Part shown: piece after piece, positions 1 through 7,957 of the stretch
Layout: each line of letters opens with the position of its first letter
Numbering within the stretch: position 1 is the first letter of the stretch
Assembly: GCA_016293225.1 (NCBI GenBank)
Contig: JAEDEQ010000043.1
Location: 1-16,882 of the forward strand
Direction: 5' to 3'
Length of the DNA: 16,882 nucleotides
Source: Clostridiaceae bacterium
Lineage (GTDB): Bacteria > Bacillota > Clostridia > Oscillospirales > Acutalibacteraceae
Notes under the pieces: model-generated
What the model saw: the letters and a program-made list of their open reading frames with translations, nothing else
Database searches by the model: none
Told to the model about the DNA's origin: nothing
Position numbers and translations under genes: made by a program

Positions 1-3
1 ACT

Positions 4-741
4 ATGAAAAAGCATTTTTATAAGATAATCAGCGCAAAGCAGTTCATTTTTACGCTGTGCGCCGTTTTTGTCTCAGCCTTGCTGATATTCGGAATTGATA
101 TTGTCTATTCAACCGCAAAATCCGAAAGCGAAAAAAAGACTTTGCCGGTTATAATAATCGACCCCGGCCACGGCGGTGAAGACGGCGGTGCGCAGTCCTC
201 AAGCGGAATACTTGAAAAGGATATTAATCTTTCAATTTCAATGAAGCTGAAAGCAGCTTTTGAGTCGTTGGGTTTTGAAACGGTAACCGTGCGTGAAACG
301 GATTGCCTTATTTATGACAGCGGCTGCAATGCAATGCGCGAAAAAAAGGTTTCCGATATCCGCAACAGAATGAACATAATGCTGAAATATCCGAACAGTA
401 TTTTTTTGAGTATTCATCAGAATCATTTCGGCCAAAGCAAGTATCACGGCGCTCAGGTTTTCTACTCAAAAAATGATCCGCAAAGTAAAGTAATAGCCGA
501 GTACATTCAAAACGCTATTGTTGAAAAGCTGCAAAACGAAAACACACGGAAAATCAAGCCGTCCGGTACGGAGATATATCTGCTGTATCACGCAAAATCT
601 CCTGCGGTAATGGTTGAATGCGGCTTCCTTTCAAACGGCGGCGAAGCTCAGCTTTTGAACGATGAACAATATCAGAAGAAAATGGCCGTTGCGATTGTTG
701 ACGGCGTCATAAAATATCTGAGCAGCCTTGGCGCTGCTTAA
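4..741 (+). CDS. cwlD: N-acetylmuramoyl-L-alanine amidase (Amidase_3, CwlD-like)
   Basis: This is a zinc-dependent peptidoglycan amidase that cleaves the bond between N-acetylmuramic acid and the L-alanine of the stem peptide. One hydrophobic segment at about residues 12-34 looks like an uncleaved signal anchor, so the catalytic domain (about 48-240) would face outward. The family's zinc ligands are visible: H56 in DPGHGG, E71 in LEKD and H138 in SIHQNH. The catalytic glutamate is E205 in VECGFLSN. The length (245 aa) matches CwlD, which in endospore formers prepares cortex peptidoglycan for muramic delta-lactam formation; calling it CwlD rather than a general amidase is inference. The ATG lies three bases from the window edge, so its ribosome binding site is out of view and a start further upstream cannot be excluded. 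radA begins 17 bases after its stop, suggesting one transcript. Confidence 0.85.
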   Translation: MKKHFYKIISAKQFIFTLCAVFVSALLIFGIDIVYSTAKSESEKKTLPVIIIDPGHGGEDGGAQSSSGILEKDINLSISMKLKAAFESLGFETVTVRETDCLIYDSGCNAMREKKVSDIRNRMNIMLKYPNSIFLSIHQNHFGQSKYHGAQVFYSKNDPQSKVIAEYIQNAIVEKLQNENTRKIKPSGTEIYLLYHAKSPAVMVECGFLSNGGEAQLLNDEQYQKKMAVAIVDGVIKYLSSLGAA

Positions 742-758
742 ACGGGAAGTGAAATTCA

Positions 759-2132
759 ATGGCTCAAAAGTCTAAAACAGTTTTTGTCTGCTCATCATGC
801 GGCTATGAAACGCCGAAATGGCTCGGAAAATGTCCCGAATGCGGCGAATGGGCCTCCTTGCAGGAGGAAGTGAGGATTGCTAAAGGCTCCTCGGCAGATT
901 CAAAAGTTGCAAAGCCGTCAAGCGTTCGTTCATATACCCTTAAGGAAATTGAGCCGGACAATGAAATACGATATAAAACAGGAATGTCGGAGCTTGACAG
1001 AGTGCTCGGCGGCGGAATTGTCAAAGGCTCGCTTGTTTTGCTCAGCGGCGACCCGGGAATCGGAAAATCTACCGTTCTTCTTCAAATTTGTCAACAGCTC
1101 GGAAAAAAGCTTGACATAATGTATGTTTCCGGTGAGGAATCATACAATCAGATAAAGCTGCGTGCCGACCGACTTGGGGTTACAACGGAAAATCTGCGTA
1201 TTCTTTGCGAGACCGATGTTCAGGCTGTCTGCGAGCATATAAGAAGTGCAAAGCCCAATCTTGTTATTGTTGACTCGGTTCAGACAATGAACTATACCGA
1301 GCTTTCCTCCTCGCCGGGAAGCGTGACCCAGGTCAGGGAAAGCGCAAATCTGCTTATGCGGATTGCAAAGTCAATGTCCGTCCCGGTAATAATGGTTGGT
1401 CACGTTAACAAGGACGGAAACATTGCCGGACCCAAAGTGCTTGAGCATGTGGTGGACGCTGTTTTATACTTTGAGGGCGAAAGGAATCTCTCGTTCAGGA
1501 TTCTGCGCGCCGTAAAAAACAGATACGGCTCAACTAATGAAATAGGTGTTTTTGAAATGACCGACAGGGGTCTTGTTGAGGTTGAAAATCCCTCGGAAAT
1601 GCTCATTGCCGGAAGACCGAAAAACACTCCCGGAACCTGCGTAGCCTGCGTAATGGAGGGCACAAGACCTATCCTCGCGGAAATTCAGGGGCTTGTTACT
1701 CCCACGGCATACGGCAATCCGCGCAGAATGACCAACGGCTTTGACTATAACAGAATGGCTATGCTTATTGCCGTACTTGAAAAGCGGGGAGGGTACTGCC
1801 TGAGCAATTTTGACGCATATATCAACATTGTCGGCGGAATGAAGCTTGACGAGCCTGCGCTTGACCTCACTATAGCGATGGCGCTTGTTTCATCGCTCAA
1901 GGATTACGCCATTCGCGACGATGTTCTTGCTTTCGGTGAGATCGGGCTTGCCGGCGAAGTCAGAGCAATTTCCCACTGCGAACAGCGCGTTAAGGAGGCC
2001 GCGCGACTGGGCTTCAATAAATGCATAATTCCGAGGCATAATCTCAAGTCTGTTCCCGCAAAATTGGCGGAAAAAATTGAGATTGTCGGTGTAAGAACAA
2101 TAAGGCAGGCGTTTGAGGCGTTGATAACATGA
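759..2132 (+). CDS. radA: DNA repair protein RadA
   Basis: RadA is a RecA-like ATPase (a DnaB-type branch-migration helicase in studied species) that processes recombination intermediates. The 457-aa product has the full family layout. An N-terminal C4 zinc finger has C11, C14, C25 and C28. A RecA-type ATPase core carries Walker A at 97-105 (GDPGIGKST), a hydrophobic Walker B strand ending in VD near 171, and the RadA-specific KNRYG motif at 253-257. A C-terminal Lon-protease-like domain (about 285-457) lacks protease function in this family. A GGGAAGTG sequence lies just before the ATG. The stop overlaps the start of the next gene by four bases, so the two are probably translationally coupled. 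Nothing is truncated and identification is secure. Confidence 0.97.
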   Translation: MAQKSKTVFVCSSCGYETPKWLGKCPECGEWASLQEEVRIAKGSSADSKVAKPSSVRSYTLKEIEPDNEIRYKTGMSELDRVLGGGIVKGSLVLLSGDPGIGKSTVLLQICQQLGKKLDIMYVSGEESYNQIKLRADRLGVTTENLRILCETDVQAVCEHIRSAKPNLVIVDSVQTMNYTELSSSPGSVTQVRESANLLMRIAKSMSVPVIMVGHVNKDGNIAGPKVLEHVVDAVLYFEGERNLSFRILRAVKNRYGSTNEIGVFEMTDRGLVEVENPSEMLIAGRPKNTPGTCVACVMEGTRPILAEIQGLVTPTAYGNPRRMTNGFDYNRMAMLIAVLEKRGGYCLSNFDAYINIVGGMKLDEPALDLTIAMALVSSLKDYAIRDDVLAFGEIGLAGEVRAISHCEQRVKEAARLGFNKCIIPRHNLKSVPAKLAEKIEIVGVRTIRQAFEALIT

Positions 2133-2872
2133 GCTTTATAAAACGGGCGAATCTGCCGGAACTTCCGGTTAAAACGGCAATTATAGGCAAAACGGACGAA
2201 GAGCTTTTGAGCTTTATAAAATCGTTCGGAATAGAGGTTATCCCTGTTGATGAAAACCGCTTTGTTGAGCCGTCAATCTCTTTTCATGCAGACATTAATG
2301 CGTTTTATTTCGGACGCGGTGAAATTTTGCTTGATAAAAGCCAGATTTCACTGTTTAATGCCCTGAAAGAGCGCGGCATGAAAGTAATGTTGACGGAAAG
2401 CGCTGTCAGCGGAGCCTATCCAAACGACTGCAAGCTGAATTTTGCTTTGCTTTCCGATAAGCTTATCGGAAGAATTGACGTTGCCGATAAAAGGATAAAA
2501 GAATTGCCTTGCAGGACGCTCAATGTCAGGCAAGGCTACGCAAAATGTTCAACCTGCATCGTTAATGAAAACGCAGTCATTACCGATGACCTTTCGATAG
2601 AAAAAGCCTGCATTAAAAACGGAATAGATGTTTTGCTTATAGAAAAGGGAGACATCTTTTTGACCGGCCATGAATACGGCTTCATCGGCGGAGCAAGCGC
2701 ACTGAGAAGCAAAGACCATATGATTTTTTTCGGCGACATTACCGGACACAGAAGCTTTGATAAAATTGACCGGTTTCTGAAAAAGCACGGTTGCAGATAT
2801 TCATATTTAAAAAATCATGTGCTGACGGATATCGGCGGAATTGTTGCCGTTGAAGAACTTCAGAGCCGATAA
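2129..2872 (+). CDS. DUF6873 family protein (GME-fold-like), function unknown
   Basis: A 247-aa soluble protein without signal peptide or membrane segments. I recognise it as the clostridial DUF6873 family, annotated as having a guanidino-group-modifying-enzyme (GME) fold; the biochemical role is not known to me. Visible features are HADINAFYFG at 53-62, a C-x2-C pair (C140, C143) ahead of a NENAVITDD strand, the glycine-rich YGFIGGAS at 183-190, FGDITGH at 201-207 and DIGG at 234-237. The classical C-terminal catalytic cysteine of arginine deiminase-type enzymes is not obvious; the last cysteine is C222. The ATGA overlap with the radA stop implies translational coupling and perhaps a link to RadA, but that is inference from position alone. 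The gene ends about 60 bases before a strong terminator hairpin. Confidence 0.7.
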   Translation: MSFIKRANLPELPVKTAIIGKTDEELLSFIKSFGIEVIPVDENRFVEPSISFHADINAFYFGRGEILLDKSQISLFNALKERGMKVMLTESAVSGAYPNDCKLNFALLSDKLIGRIDVADKRIKELPCRTLNVRQGYAKCSTCIVNENAVITDDLSIEKACIKNGIDVLLIEKGDIFLTGHEYGFIGGASALRSKDHMIFFGDITGHRSFDKIDRFLKKHGCRYSYLKNHVLTDIGGIVAVEELQSR

Positions 2873-2930
2873 CCCGACGGACAGTATAAGCCTCCATTCG
2901 GCGGCAAACAGACAAAGAGCATAAAAATAT

Positions 2931-2982
2931 AAAGCTATAATTTCCGAAAAGCTGATAAAATGCTTTCCGGAATTATAGCTTT
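2931..2982. terminator. Bidirectional rho-independent terminator between convergent genes
   Basis: A 12-bp perfect arm (AAAGCTATAATT at 2931-2942 with AATTATAGCTTT at 2971-2982) continues, after a one-base bulge and a mismatch, through CCG/CGG and AAAGC/GCTTT to a short A/T-rich loop. The leftward direction is followed by an ATATTTTTAT tract; on the rightward side the arm itself ends in TTT. It separates the rightward radA operon from the leftward transporter gene and can serve both. Confidence 0.8.
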
Positions 2983-2998
2983 ACTTATTGTTTACGTT

Positions 2999-4426
2999 TT
3001 ATTTTGCAACGGTTTCACTGTCGCGCTTTGCAATGAAGTCGCGTATCTGCTGCCTGACTTCTTTTCTGTCAAGCTTATAGAACAGCATCGGAATCATTGA
3101 AAGTCCTGTGCAAAGGCCGGGAATGAACCAATATGCAGCCATTACAACGTTTTTCATGTGCGGTGTTACATCGGCAAAGCTCATTGTTCCGACGTAGCCC
3201 GAAAGGCCCACAATGAAGATTCCGACTGCAACGGAAAATGCGTTTGCAAGCTTGATTGAAAGGCTGAGGACGGAGTACTGGATTCCCTCTGTTCTTTTTC
3301 CGGTTGTCATCTCGCGGTAGTCAACGGAATCGGAAAGCATAATAAGCGGAGCAAAGCCGTGCGGGCCGAACATGAAGTTGATTACGAACTGACCGAGAAG
3401 TATTCCCCAAAGGGAGCGGAACCATTCGGGACCGAAAGCAAAGAGCAGGTAGTAGCCCATTGCGGCAACCGCTCCGTATACGCCGAAGATCATAAATGTT
3501 TTTTTAACGCCGAGCTTCCTGGAAATGAGCGGAGTGAGAACAACGGACAGCGTTGACGGAATTGCCGCGCCGACTCCGAGAATAATTGGAAGGTTTTCGC
3601 CGGCGAGGGTGATGTTGAGTCCGGGAATGGTGACCTTGTCAAGAAGAACTGCCGCCGCCTGAACGCCTATGCTGACCGCCATATTGCGGCCGAAGCCGAG
3701 GATATTGATGAGGAAGATTATCATAAGAGGCTTATTTGAAAACAGCTCGGAGAACATTTCCTTGAAGCCGAGCTTGTTCGGCTCGCTCTTAACAACTTCC
3801 TTTGAACCGCGCAGCATGATTGCCGTTGTCAGTATTGCAAAGACGCCCATTGCCACGGCGGAAATTATGTATTCCTTTTTTGTGATAATTGCGGAACCGG
3901 TGAGCATACAGATTACGGGTACCACAAGGTTCGGCGCAACAAGAGCGAGAGACTTGAGCATATTTGCAATTCCCGCGCAGCTGTTTTTCTCCTCGCTTGA
4001 GGAGCTTAGCACGGCGAGCATACCCTGGCTGGGAATGTCCGCAAAGCTCATGACAATGTTCCAAAGAACGGTGGTAACGGTGATGTAGGCGTACTTGAAA
4101 GTTTCGCTTTTGAAGTCGATTGCGATGAACATTATCGTTGTAATAAGGGCGAACGGAATTATGCTCATTGCAACAAACGGTTTCATTTTGCCGGACTTGA
4201 AGTGTGCCGAGTCAATGATATTTCCTATTATCGGATCGGCAAATGAGCTGATGATTTTTGAAACAAGAATTATTACGGCGCACTTTGTCAGGTCTGCCGC
4301 AAGAACGCTCGTGTAAAACTGTGATTGATAAGTGTTGATATATCCGACAAGAAGCTGGATTCCGAAGATGCCGACGGAGTACACTATAATCTTGCCGAAT
4401 GTGAGCGTCTTTTTTTGATTATTCAT
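2999..4426 (-). CDS. MFS transporter, GPH family (glycoside-pentoside-hexuronide:cation symporter)
   Basis: A 475-aa inner-membrane protein rich in hydrophobic segments, consistent with the 12 helices of the GPH family (MelB/XynB-like), which co-transport sugars or glycosides with Na+ or H+. Family marks are SFADPIIGNIID at about 61-72 with the acidic residues that bind the cation in MelB-type proteins, the following loop SGKMKPF, and the C-terminal-half motif KRTEGIQYSVLSLSIK. The substrate cannot be read from sequence: no glycoside hydrolase or sugar regulator flanks it. The start ATG is preceded by GGGAGAG with normal spacing. The gene stands alone, with its own promoter-like sequence upstream and a terminator downstream, and is unrelated in function to its iron-transport neighbour. 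Confidence 0.88.
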   Translation of the reverse strand: MNNQKKTLTFGKIIVYSVGIFGIQLLVGYINTYQSQFYTSVLAADLTKCAVIILVSKIISSFADPIIGNIIDSAHFKSGKMKPFVAMSIIPFALITTIMFIAIDFKSETFKYAYITVTTVLWNIVMSFADIPSQGMLAVLSSSSEEKNSCAGIANMLKSLALVAPNLVVPVICMLTGSAIITKKEYIISAVAMGVFAILTTAIMLRGSKEVVKSEPNKLGFKEMFSELFSNKPLMIIFLINILGFGRNMAVSIGVQAAAVLLDKVTIPGLNITLAGENLPIILGVGAAIPSTLSVVLTPLISRKLGVKKTFMIFGVYGAVAAMGYYLLFAFGPEWFRSLWGILLGQFVINFMFGPHGFAPLIMLSDSVDYREMTTGKRTEGIQYSVLSLSIKLANAFSVAVGIFIVGLSGYVGTMSFADVTPHMKNVVMAAYWFIPGLCTGLSMIPMLFYKLDRKEVRQQIRDFIAKRDSETVAK

Positions 4427-4474
4427 TTTCTGTACTCTCCCAATAATTTTTTGGCTGGTAATATGACCTTAAAT

Positions 4475-4503
4475 ATGCTAACACAGAAAAGGAATTTTTT
4501 CAA
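4475..4503 (-). promoter_or_regulatory. Predicted sigma-A promoter for the GPH transporter gene
   Basis: On the minus strand there is TTGAAA (4498-4503), a 17-base spacer and an extended -10 element TGTTAGCAT whose hexamer occupies 4475-4480. It lies about 50 bases upstream of the transporter start. No operator could be identified in this 182-base divergent gap. Confidence 0.5.
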
Positions 4504-4523
4504 TACGGTTCAGAAAAAATGAA

Positions 4524-4552
4524 TTGATTTTACTCTTTTTGAGTGCTATAAT
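4524..4552 (+). promoter_or_regulatory. Predicted sigma-A promoter for feoAB
   Basis: TTGATT (4524-4529), a 17-base spacer and a consensus TATAAT (4547-4552) with an extended TG just before it. It drives a leader of about 50 bases ending in GAGG before the FeoAB ATG. A convincing Fur box was not seen, although iron control would be expected for this gene. Confidence 0.65.
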
Positions 4553-4608
4553 ATTTATTAATTTGAGGTTTTAAGTAAGCAAATGATTGTTTTAAACGAG
4601 GAATAAGA

Positions 4609-6963
4609 ATGAAATTAAGTGAAATTAAGACAGGTCAGACTGTGAAAATTATATCGGTAGGCGGAAAGGGCACTTTGCGCCAGCATTTTTTGGATATGGG
4701 CGTAATTCCGGGAGCCAATGTAACGCTGGTTCAGTTTGCTCCTATGGGAGATCCTATGGATCTTCTGATCCACGGCTATGAGCTGACTCTCAGATTGGCC
4801 GATGCTGAGCAGATTGAAGTCGAGCCGGTAAAGCCCTCGGAATTATTCAGAAAAAAAGGAATTTCATTTATCGAACAAAGTGAGCATCCCGGCCTCGGAG
4901 AGGACGGCAAATACCACGTTAAAGGCAGCGGAGATCCTGTGCCGAAAGGGACTTTGCTGACCTTTGCCCTTGCCGGAAATCAGAACTGCGGAAAAACAAC
5001 TCTTTTCAATCAGCTGACCGGCTCAAATCAGCACGTCGGAAACTTTCCCGGGGTCACCGTTGACCGTAAAGACGGAGCAATCCGCGGCTATCCCAATACA
5101 GAGGTGACGGATCTGCCGGGGATATATTCTCTTTCGCCGTATACGAGCGAAGAGCTGGTTTCGCGCCGTTTTATTCTTGAACAAAAGCCTACGGGTATCA
5201 TAAATATTGTTGACGCAACAAATATTGAGCGCAATCTTTATCTGACGCTTCAGCTCATGGAGCTGGAAATACCCATTGTGCTTGCCCTTAATATGATGGA
5301 CGAAGTCCGCGGAAACGGCGGAACCGTGGATATCAACAAAATGGAGGAAATGCTCGGAATACCTGTTGTGCCCATTTCCGCGGCAAAGAACGAGGGCGTT
5401 GACGAACTGATACGTCATGCCATTCACATTGCTCAATACCGCGAACGTCCGGGCAGAACTGACTTCTGCGATGAAAATGTCCGCGGCGGAGCGGTTCACC
5501 GCGCGCTGCACGGAATTATGGAGCTTATCAGCGACCATGCAAAAAGCGCTGAAATTCCTTTGAGGTTTGCGGCTACGAAAGTTATCGAGGGCGATGAGAT
5601 GATTACGAGCGCGCTCAAGCTTTCCGCAAACGAAAAGGAAATGATTGAGCACATTGTTTTTCAGATGGAAAAGGAGGGCGGACTTGACCGCGCCGCAGCT
5701 GTTGCCGATATGAGGTTTTCGTTCATCACTCGGCTGTGCAACCGCTGCGTTGTTAAGCCTGCCGAAAGCAAGGAGCACAGGCGCAGCAGAAGAATCGATA
5801 AAATTTTAACGGGCAAGTATACGGCAATTCCTGCGTTTGTAGGTATCATGGCGCTTGTTTTTTATCTGACCTTTAATGTTTTCGGCGCTGCGCTTCAGAA
5901 TCTGTTACAAGCGGGAATAGATTCTTTCAGCGGCTTTGTTGACCGCTTTTTGACCGATATCGGCGTCAATGAGCTGCTCCATTCGCTGATTATTGACGGA
6001 ATCTTCGGCGGCATAGGCAGCATATTGAGCTTTATTCCGATAATTCTTATTCTGTTTCTTTTCCTTTCGCTTCTGGAGGACAGCGGATATATGGCGCGCA
6101 TTGCCTTTGTTACGGATAAGCTGCTCAGAAAAATCGGTCTTTCCGGCCGCAGCATTGTTCCGCTTCTGATAGGCTTCGGCTGCACCGTTCCCGGCGTAAT
6201 GGCAAGCAGAACAATGCCCTCGCAAAGGGACCGCCGTCTTACCGTTATGCTCATTCCGTTTATGAGCTGCACGGCCAAATTGCCTATCTACGGTCTTTTG
6301 ACTCAGGCATTTTTCCCGGAGTACAGCGGACTTATAATGGTTGGCATTTACTTTCTCGGAATTTTAACCGCAATAGTTGTGGCTTCGATTATGAAGCGTA
6401 CCGCCTTTAAGGGCGAAGCCGTTCCGTTTGTGATGGAGCTTCCGAATTACCGTATGCCGAGGCTCAGGAATGTTCTTCAGCTCATCTGGGACAAGGCGAA
6501 GGATTTTCTTCAGCGCGCATTCACCGTCATTTTCATTGCATCGGTAATAATTTGGTTTTTGCAGAGCTTTGATTTTCGCCTCAATCCGGTTCCGGGACGG
6601 CAGGAGGAGAGTATGCTCTCGTCCATTGCCGGCTATATTGCTCCGATATTTGCACCCCTCGGATTCAATGACTGGCGGATCTGCACTTCTCTTATTGCCG
6701 GCTTTATGGCAAAAGAAAGCGTTGCTTCAACCTTGTCGGTTCTGCTTTCGGGTGCTTCAATCACAACCTTGTTTACACCGCTTGCCGCAGTTTCGTTTTT
6801 GGTCTTTTGCCTTTTGTATACACCGTGCGTTGCAGCCATAGCTTCAATACGCCGGGAGCTCGGCGGAAGGTGGGCCGGCGGAGTTGTAATCGGTCAGTGT
6901 GCCGTTGCATACCTGCTTGCGTTTGCCGCACGGCTTGTCGGAATGCTTTTGGGGGTGTCGTGA
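4609..6963 (+). CDS. feoB: Ferrous iron transporter, FeoA-FeoB fusion protein
   Basis: This is the GTP-dependent Fe(II) importer of the cytoplasmic membrane, with its FeoA partner fused at the N terminus. Residues 1-75 form the SH3-like FeoA domain (HFLDMGVIPGANV near 26-38). A linker of about 45 residues leads to the G domain: G1 GNQNCGKTT at 123-131, G3 DLPG at 168-171, G4 NMMD at 228-231, G5 SAAK at 257-260. A helical insertion domain follows, then the membrane part from about residue 403. Its two Gate regions contain GFGCTVPGVMASR (C525) and, near residue 757, YTPCVAAIASIRRE; SCTAKLP carries C554. The length (784 aa) fits a standard FeoB plus FeoA, and all nucleotide-binding motifs are intact. 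FeoA-FeoB fusions are known in anaerobes. The stop codon overlaps the start of a small Cys-rich partner. Confidence 0.96.
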   Translation: MKLSEIKTGQTVKIISVGGKGTLRQHFLDMGVIPGANVTLVQFAPMGDPMDLLIHGYELTLRLADAEQIEVEPVKPSELFRKKGISFIEQSEHPGLGEDGKYHVKGSGDPVPKGTLLTFALAGNQNCGKTTLFNQLTGSNQHVGNFPGVTVDRKDGAIRGYPNTEVTDLPGIYSLSPYTSEELVSRRFILEQKPTGIINIVDATNIERNLYLTLQLMELEIPIVLALNMMDEVRGNGGTVDINKMEEMLGIPVVPISAAKNEGVDELIRHAIHIAQYRERPGRTDFCDENVRGGAVHRALHGIMELISDHAKSAEIPLRFAATKVIEGDEMITSALKLSANEKEMIEHIVFQMEKEGGLDRAAAVADMRFSFITRLCNRCVVKPAESKEHRRSRRIDKILTGKYTAIPAFVGIMALVFYLTFNVFGAALQNLLQAGIDSFSGFVDRFLTDIGVNELLHSLIIDGIFGGIGSILSFIPIILILFLFLSLLEDSGYMARIAFVTDKLLRKIGLSGRSIVPLLIGFGCTVPGVMASRTMPSQRDRRLTVMLIPFMSCTAKLPIYGLLTQAFFPEYSGLIMVGIYFLGILTAIVVASIMKRTAFKGEAVPFVMELPNYRMPRLRNVLQLIWDKAKDFLQRAFTVIFIASVIIWFLQSFDFRLNPVPGRQEESMLSSIAGYIAPIFAPLGFNDWRICTSLIAGFMAKESVASTLSVLLSGASITTLFTPLAAVSFLVFCLLYTPCVAAIASIRRELGGRWAGGVVIGQCAVAYLLAFAARLVGMLLGVS

Positions 6964-7112
6964 TGAGTGCTGCCGATATAATTTGTCTTGTTTTGATTGC
7001 TGCGGCTCTTGTGTTTGCGATAATAAAAGTGAAAAAAGGAAAATCAGGCGGTTGCAGCTGCTGCAAAGGCTGTAATTACCCGTGTGATAAATGCAAAAAA
7101 TGCAAAAAGTAA
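6963..7112 (+). CDS. FeoB-associated Cys-rich membrane protein
   Basis: A 49-aa protein consisting of one N-terminal membrane helix (about residues 5-22), a short Lys/Gly linker, and a Cys-rich tail with seven cysteines between residues 31 and 47 (CSCCKGC, then CDKC and KKCKK). Small proteins of this plan (Pfam FeoB_associated) regularly follow feoB in Firmicutes and are thought to help Fe(II) handling at the membrane, though a detailed mechanism is not established. The ATG shares its first base with the feoB TGA stop, implying coupled translation and stoichiometric supply. Longer readings of this frame that begin inside feoB are rejected, because this start gives the correct family N terminus. 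Confidence 0.88.
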   Translation: MSAADIICLVLIAAALVFAIIKVKKGKSGGCSCCKGCNYPCDKCKKCKK

Positions 7113-7177
7113 CGTTTAACGCACAAAAGAGTAAAGCTGTTCGCATTTTGTTTTTTAATATTTAAATCAAAAATAAT

Positions 7178-7222
7178 AGCTATAATTCACTGAAAGCAAA
7201 AACGCTCTTATGAATTATAGCT
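7178..7222. terminator. Bidirectional terminator between the feo and aor operons
   Basis: A 12-bp perfect inverted repeat, AGCTATAATTCA (7178-7189) and TGAATTATAGCT (7211-7222), with an inner GAAAGC/GCTCTT partial pairing and an A-rich loop. The rightward side runs into TTTATTGTG and the leftward side into ATTATTTTTGATTTAAA, so it can stop transcription both ways between the convergent feo and polyferredoxin genes. The arms share their core with the terminator at 2931-2982. Confidence 0.8.
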
Positions 7223-7273
7223 TTTATTGTGTTTATGGGGTGAAATAGCCCAAAAGTATTTTTATGCGTTTAA

Positions 7274-7654
7274 TTATTCATATTCGGCAACAATAGCGTC
7301 TTTGCGGCATTTTGAAATGCAAACGCCGCATCTGAAGCATTTTTCCGAGTCAATCTTGAACGGCTTATTCCTTTCACCGTCCGGCGCTTTTGCAAGGCAG
7401 AAGTGCCTGCAAACGCCGCAGCCGAAGCATTTTTCTTCAATAATGGTTACATTTTTAATCCTTTTGTGACCCGGGGCAGGTCTTATCGCGTTATTGGGGC
7501 AAATATCTTCGCACTGTCCGCAGCCGAGACAGTGTTCGCTTTTGATTTCATATTTACTTTTTGCCTCGTCAATGGGCGTAGGTGCTTCAAAAAGACAAAT
7601 ATACTTGCACGCGCCGCAGCCGACGCATTTATTCAGGTCAACAACAAATGACAT
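7274..7654 (-). CDS. Four-cluster [4Fe-4S] polyferredoxin, probable electron-transfer subunit of the aldehyde oxidoreductase
   Basis: A 126-aa soluble protein with 16 cysteines arranged as four C-x2-C-x2-C-x3-C sets (C10-C20, C42-C52, C76-C86, C106-C116), predicting four [4Fe-4S] clusters in two ferredoxin-like halves. Only the second set has the usual proline after the last cysteine. It is the last gene of the operon with the tungsten-type oxidoreductase and should carry electrons from it to ferredoxin or another acceptor. Gut tungsten aldehyde oxidoreductases (WOR) are reported with a small polyferredoxin subunit (WorS) of this type, so I consider it WorS-like. The flavin-containing WorA/WorB subunits of the bifurcating form are absent from the window. 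AAAGGAG precedes the ATG with ideal spacing; the gap to the preceding moaD-like gene is 15 bases. Confidence 0.85.
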   Translation of the reverse strand: MSFVVDLNKCVGCGACKYICLFEAPTPIDEAKSKYEIKSEHCLGCGQCEDICPNNAIRPAPGHKRIKNVTIIEEKCFGCGVCRHFCLAKAPDGERNKPFKIDSEKCFRCGVCISKCRKDAIVAEYE

Positions 7655-7669
7655 TGTACCACTCCTTTC

Positions 7670-7957
7670 TCAGCCGCCCGAGGCAGGCGAAAGCAGCCAG
7701 ACCTCATCGCCGTCCGAAAGCTTTTTGCTCTTTTTTGCGCAGCGTTCACCGTTGATAAAGATAACCGCGTCCTTAAACGAGAGCTTATCGGGGTGAGGCA
7801 GCAGGGGATTGCTCTTTTTGTTTTCTTCAAATCTTTCGTCAACAATCAGATTCAGCGAGTCAAAAATATCCTCAACCTTATCAATGTTTATCTCCTCGGC
7901 TTTAAGCTTTGTATCCATCCTCAGCACGCCGAAAAGCTTAACAGTCACTTTTGCCAT
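7670..7957 (-). CDS. MoaD/ThiS family sulfur carrier protein
   Basis: A 95-aa beta-grasp protein ending in the diagnostic diglycine (LLSPASGG), the site that is adenylylated by an E1-like enzyme and then thiocarboxylated. In the MoaD role it donates the two dithiolene sulfurs of molybdopterin, the pterin needed by the oxidoreductase encoded just upstream. The chosen ATG (7957) has GGAGG nine bases upstream and gives the family N terminus MAKVTVKLFG; an upstream in-frame ATG at 7987 adds only an Arg-rich stretch inside the aor coding region and is rejected. The first 20 bases overlap the end of aor, suggesting coupled translation. With the E1-like gene two places upstream it forms a likely dedicated pair. 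A ThiS-like or other sulfur-transfer role cannot be excluded; no moaE lies in the window. Confidence 0.82.
   Translation of the reverse strand: MAKVTVKLFGVLRMDTKLKAEEINIDKVEDIFDSLNLIVDERFEENKKSNPLLPHPDKLSFKDAVIFINGERCAKKSKKLSDGDEVWLLSPASGG

Noticed and set aside
4427..4608. A Fur box in the divergent gap before feoAB
   Set aside because: I compared A/T-rich stretches with the usual 7-1-7 palindrome and found no convincing match, so none is claimed.
5023..5778. A 251-codon open frame on the minus strand
   Set aside because: It lies fully opposite the FeoB G domain, which has intact motifs; the reverse product looks like random sequence.
7274..7654. Plus-strand open frames opposite the polyferredoxin
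   Set aside because: The minus strand encodes four regular cysteine clusters; the plus-strand frames show no motif.
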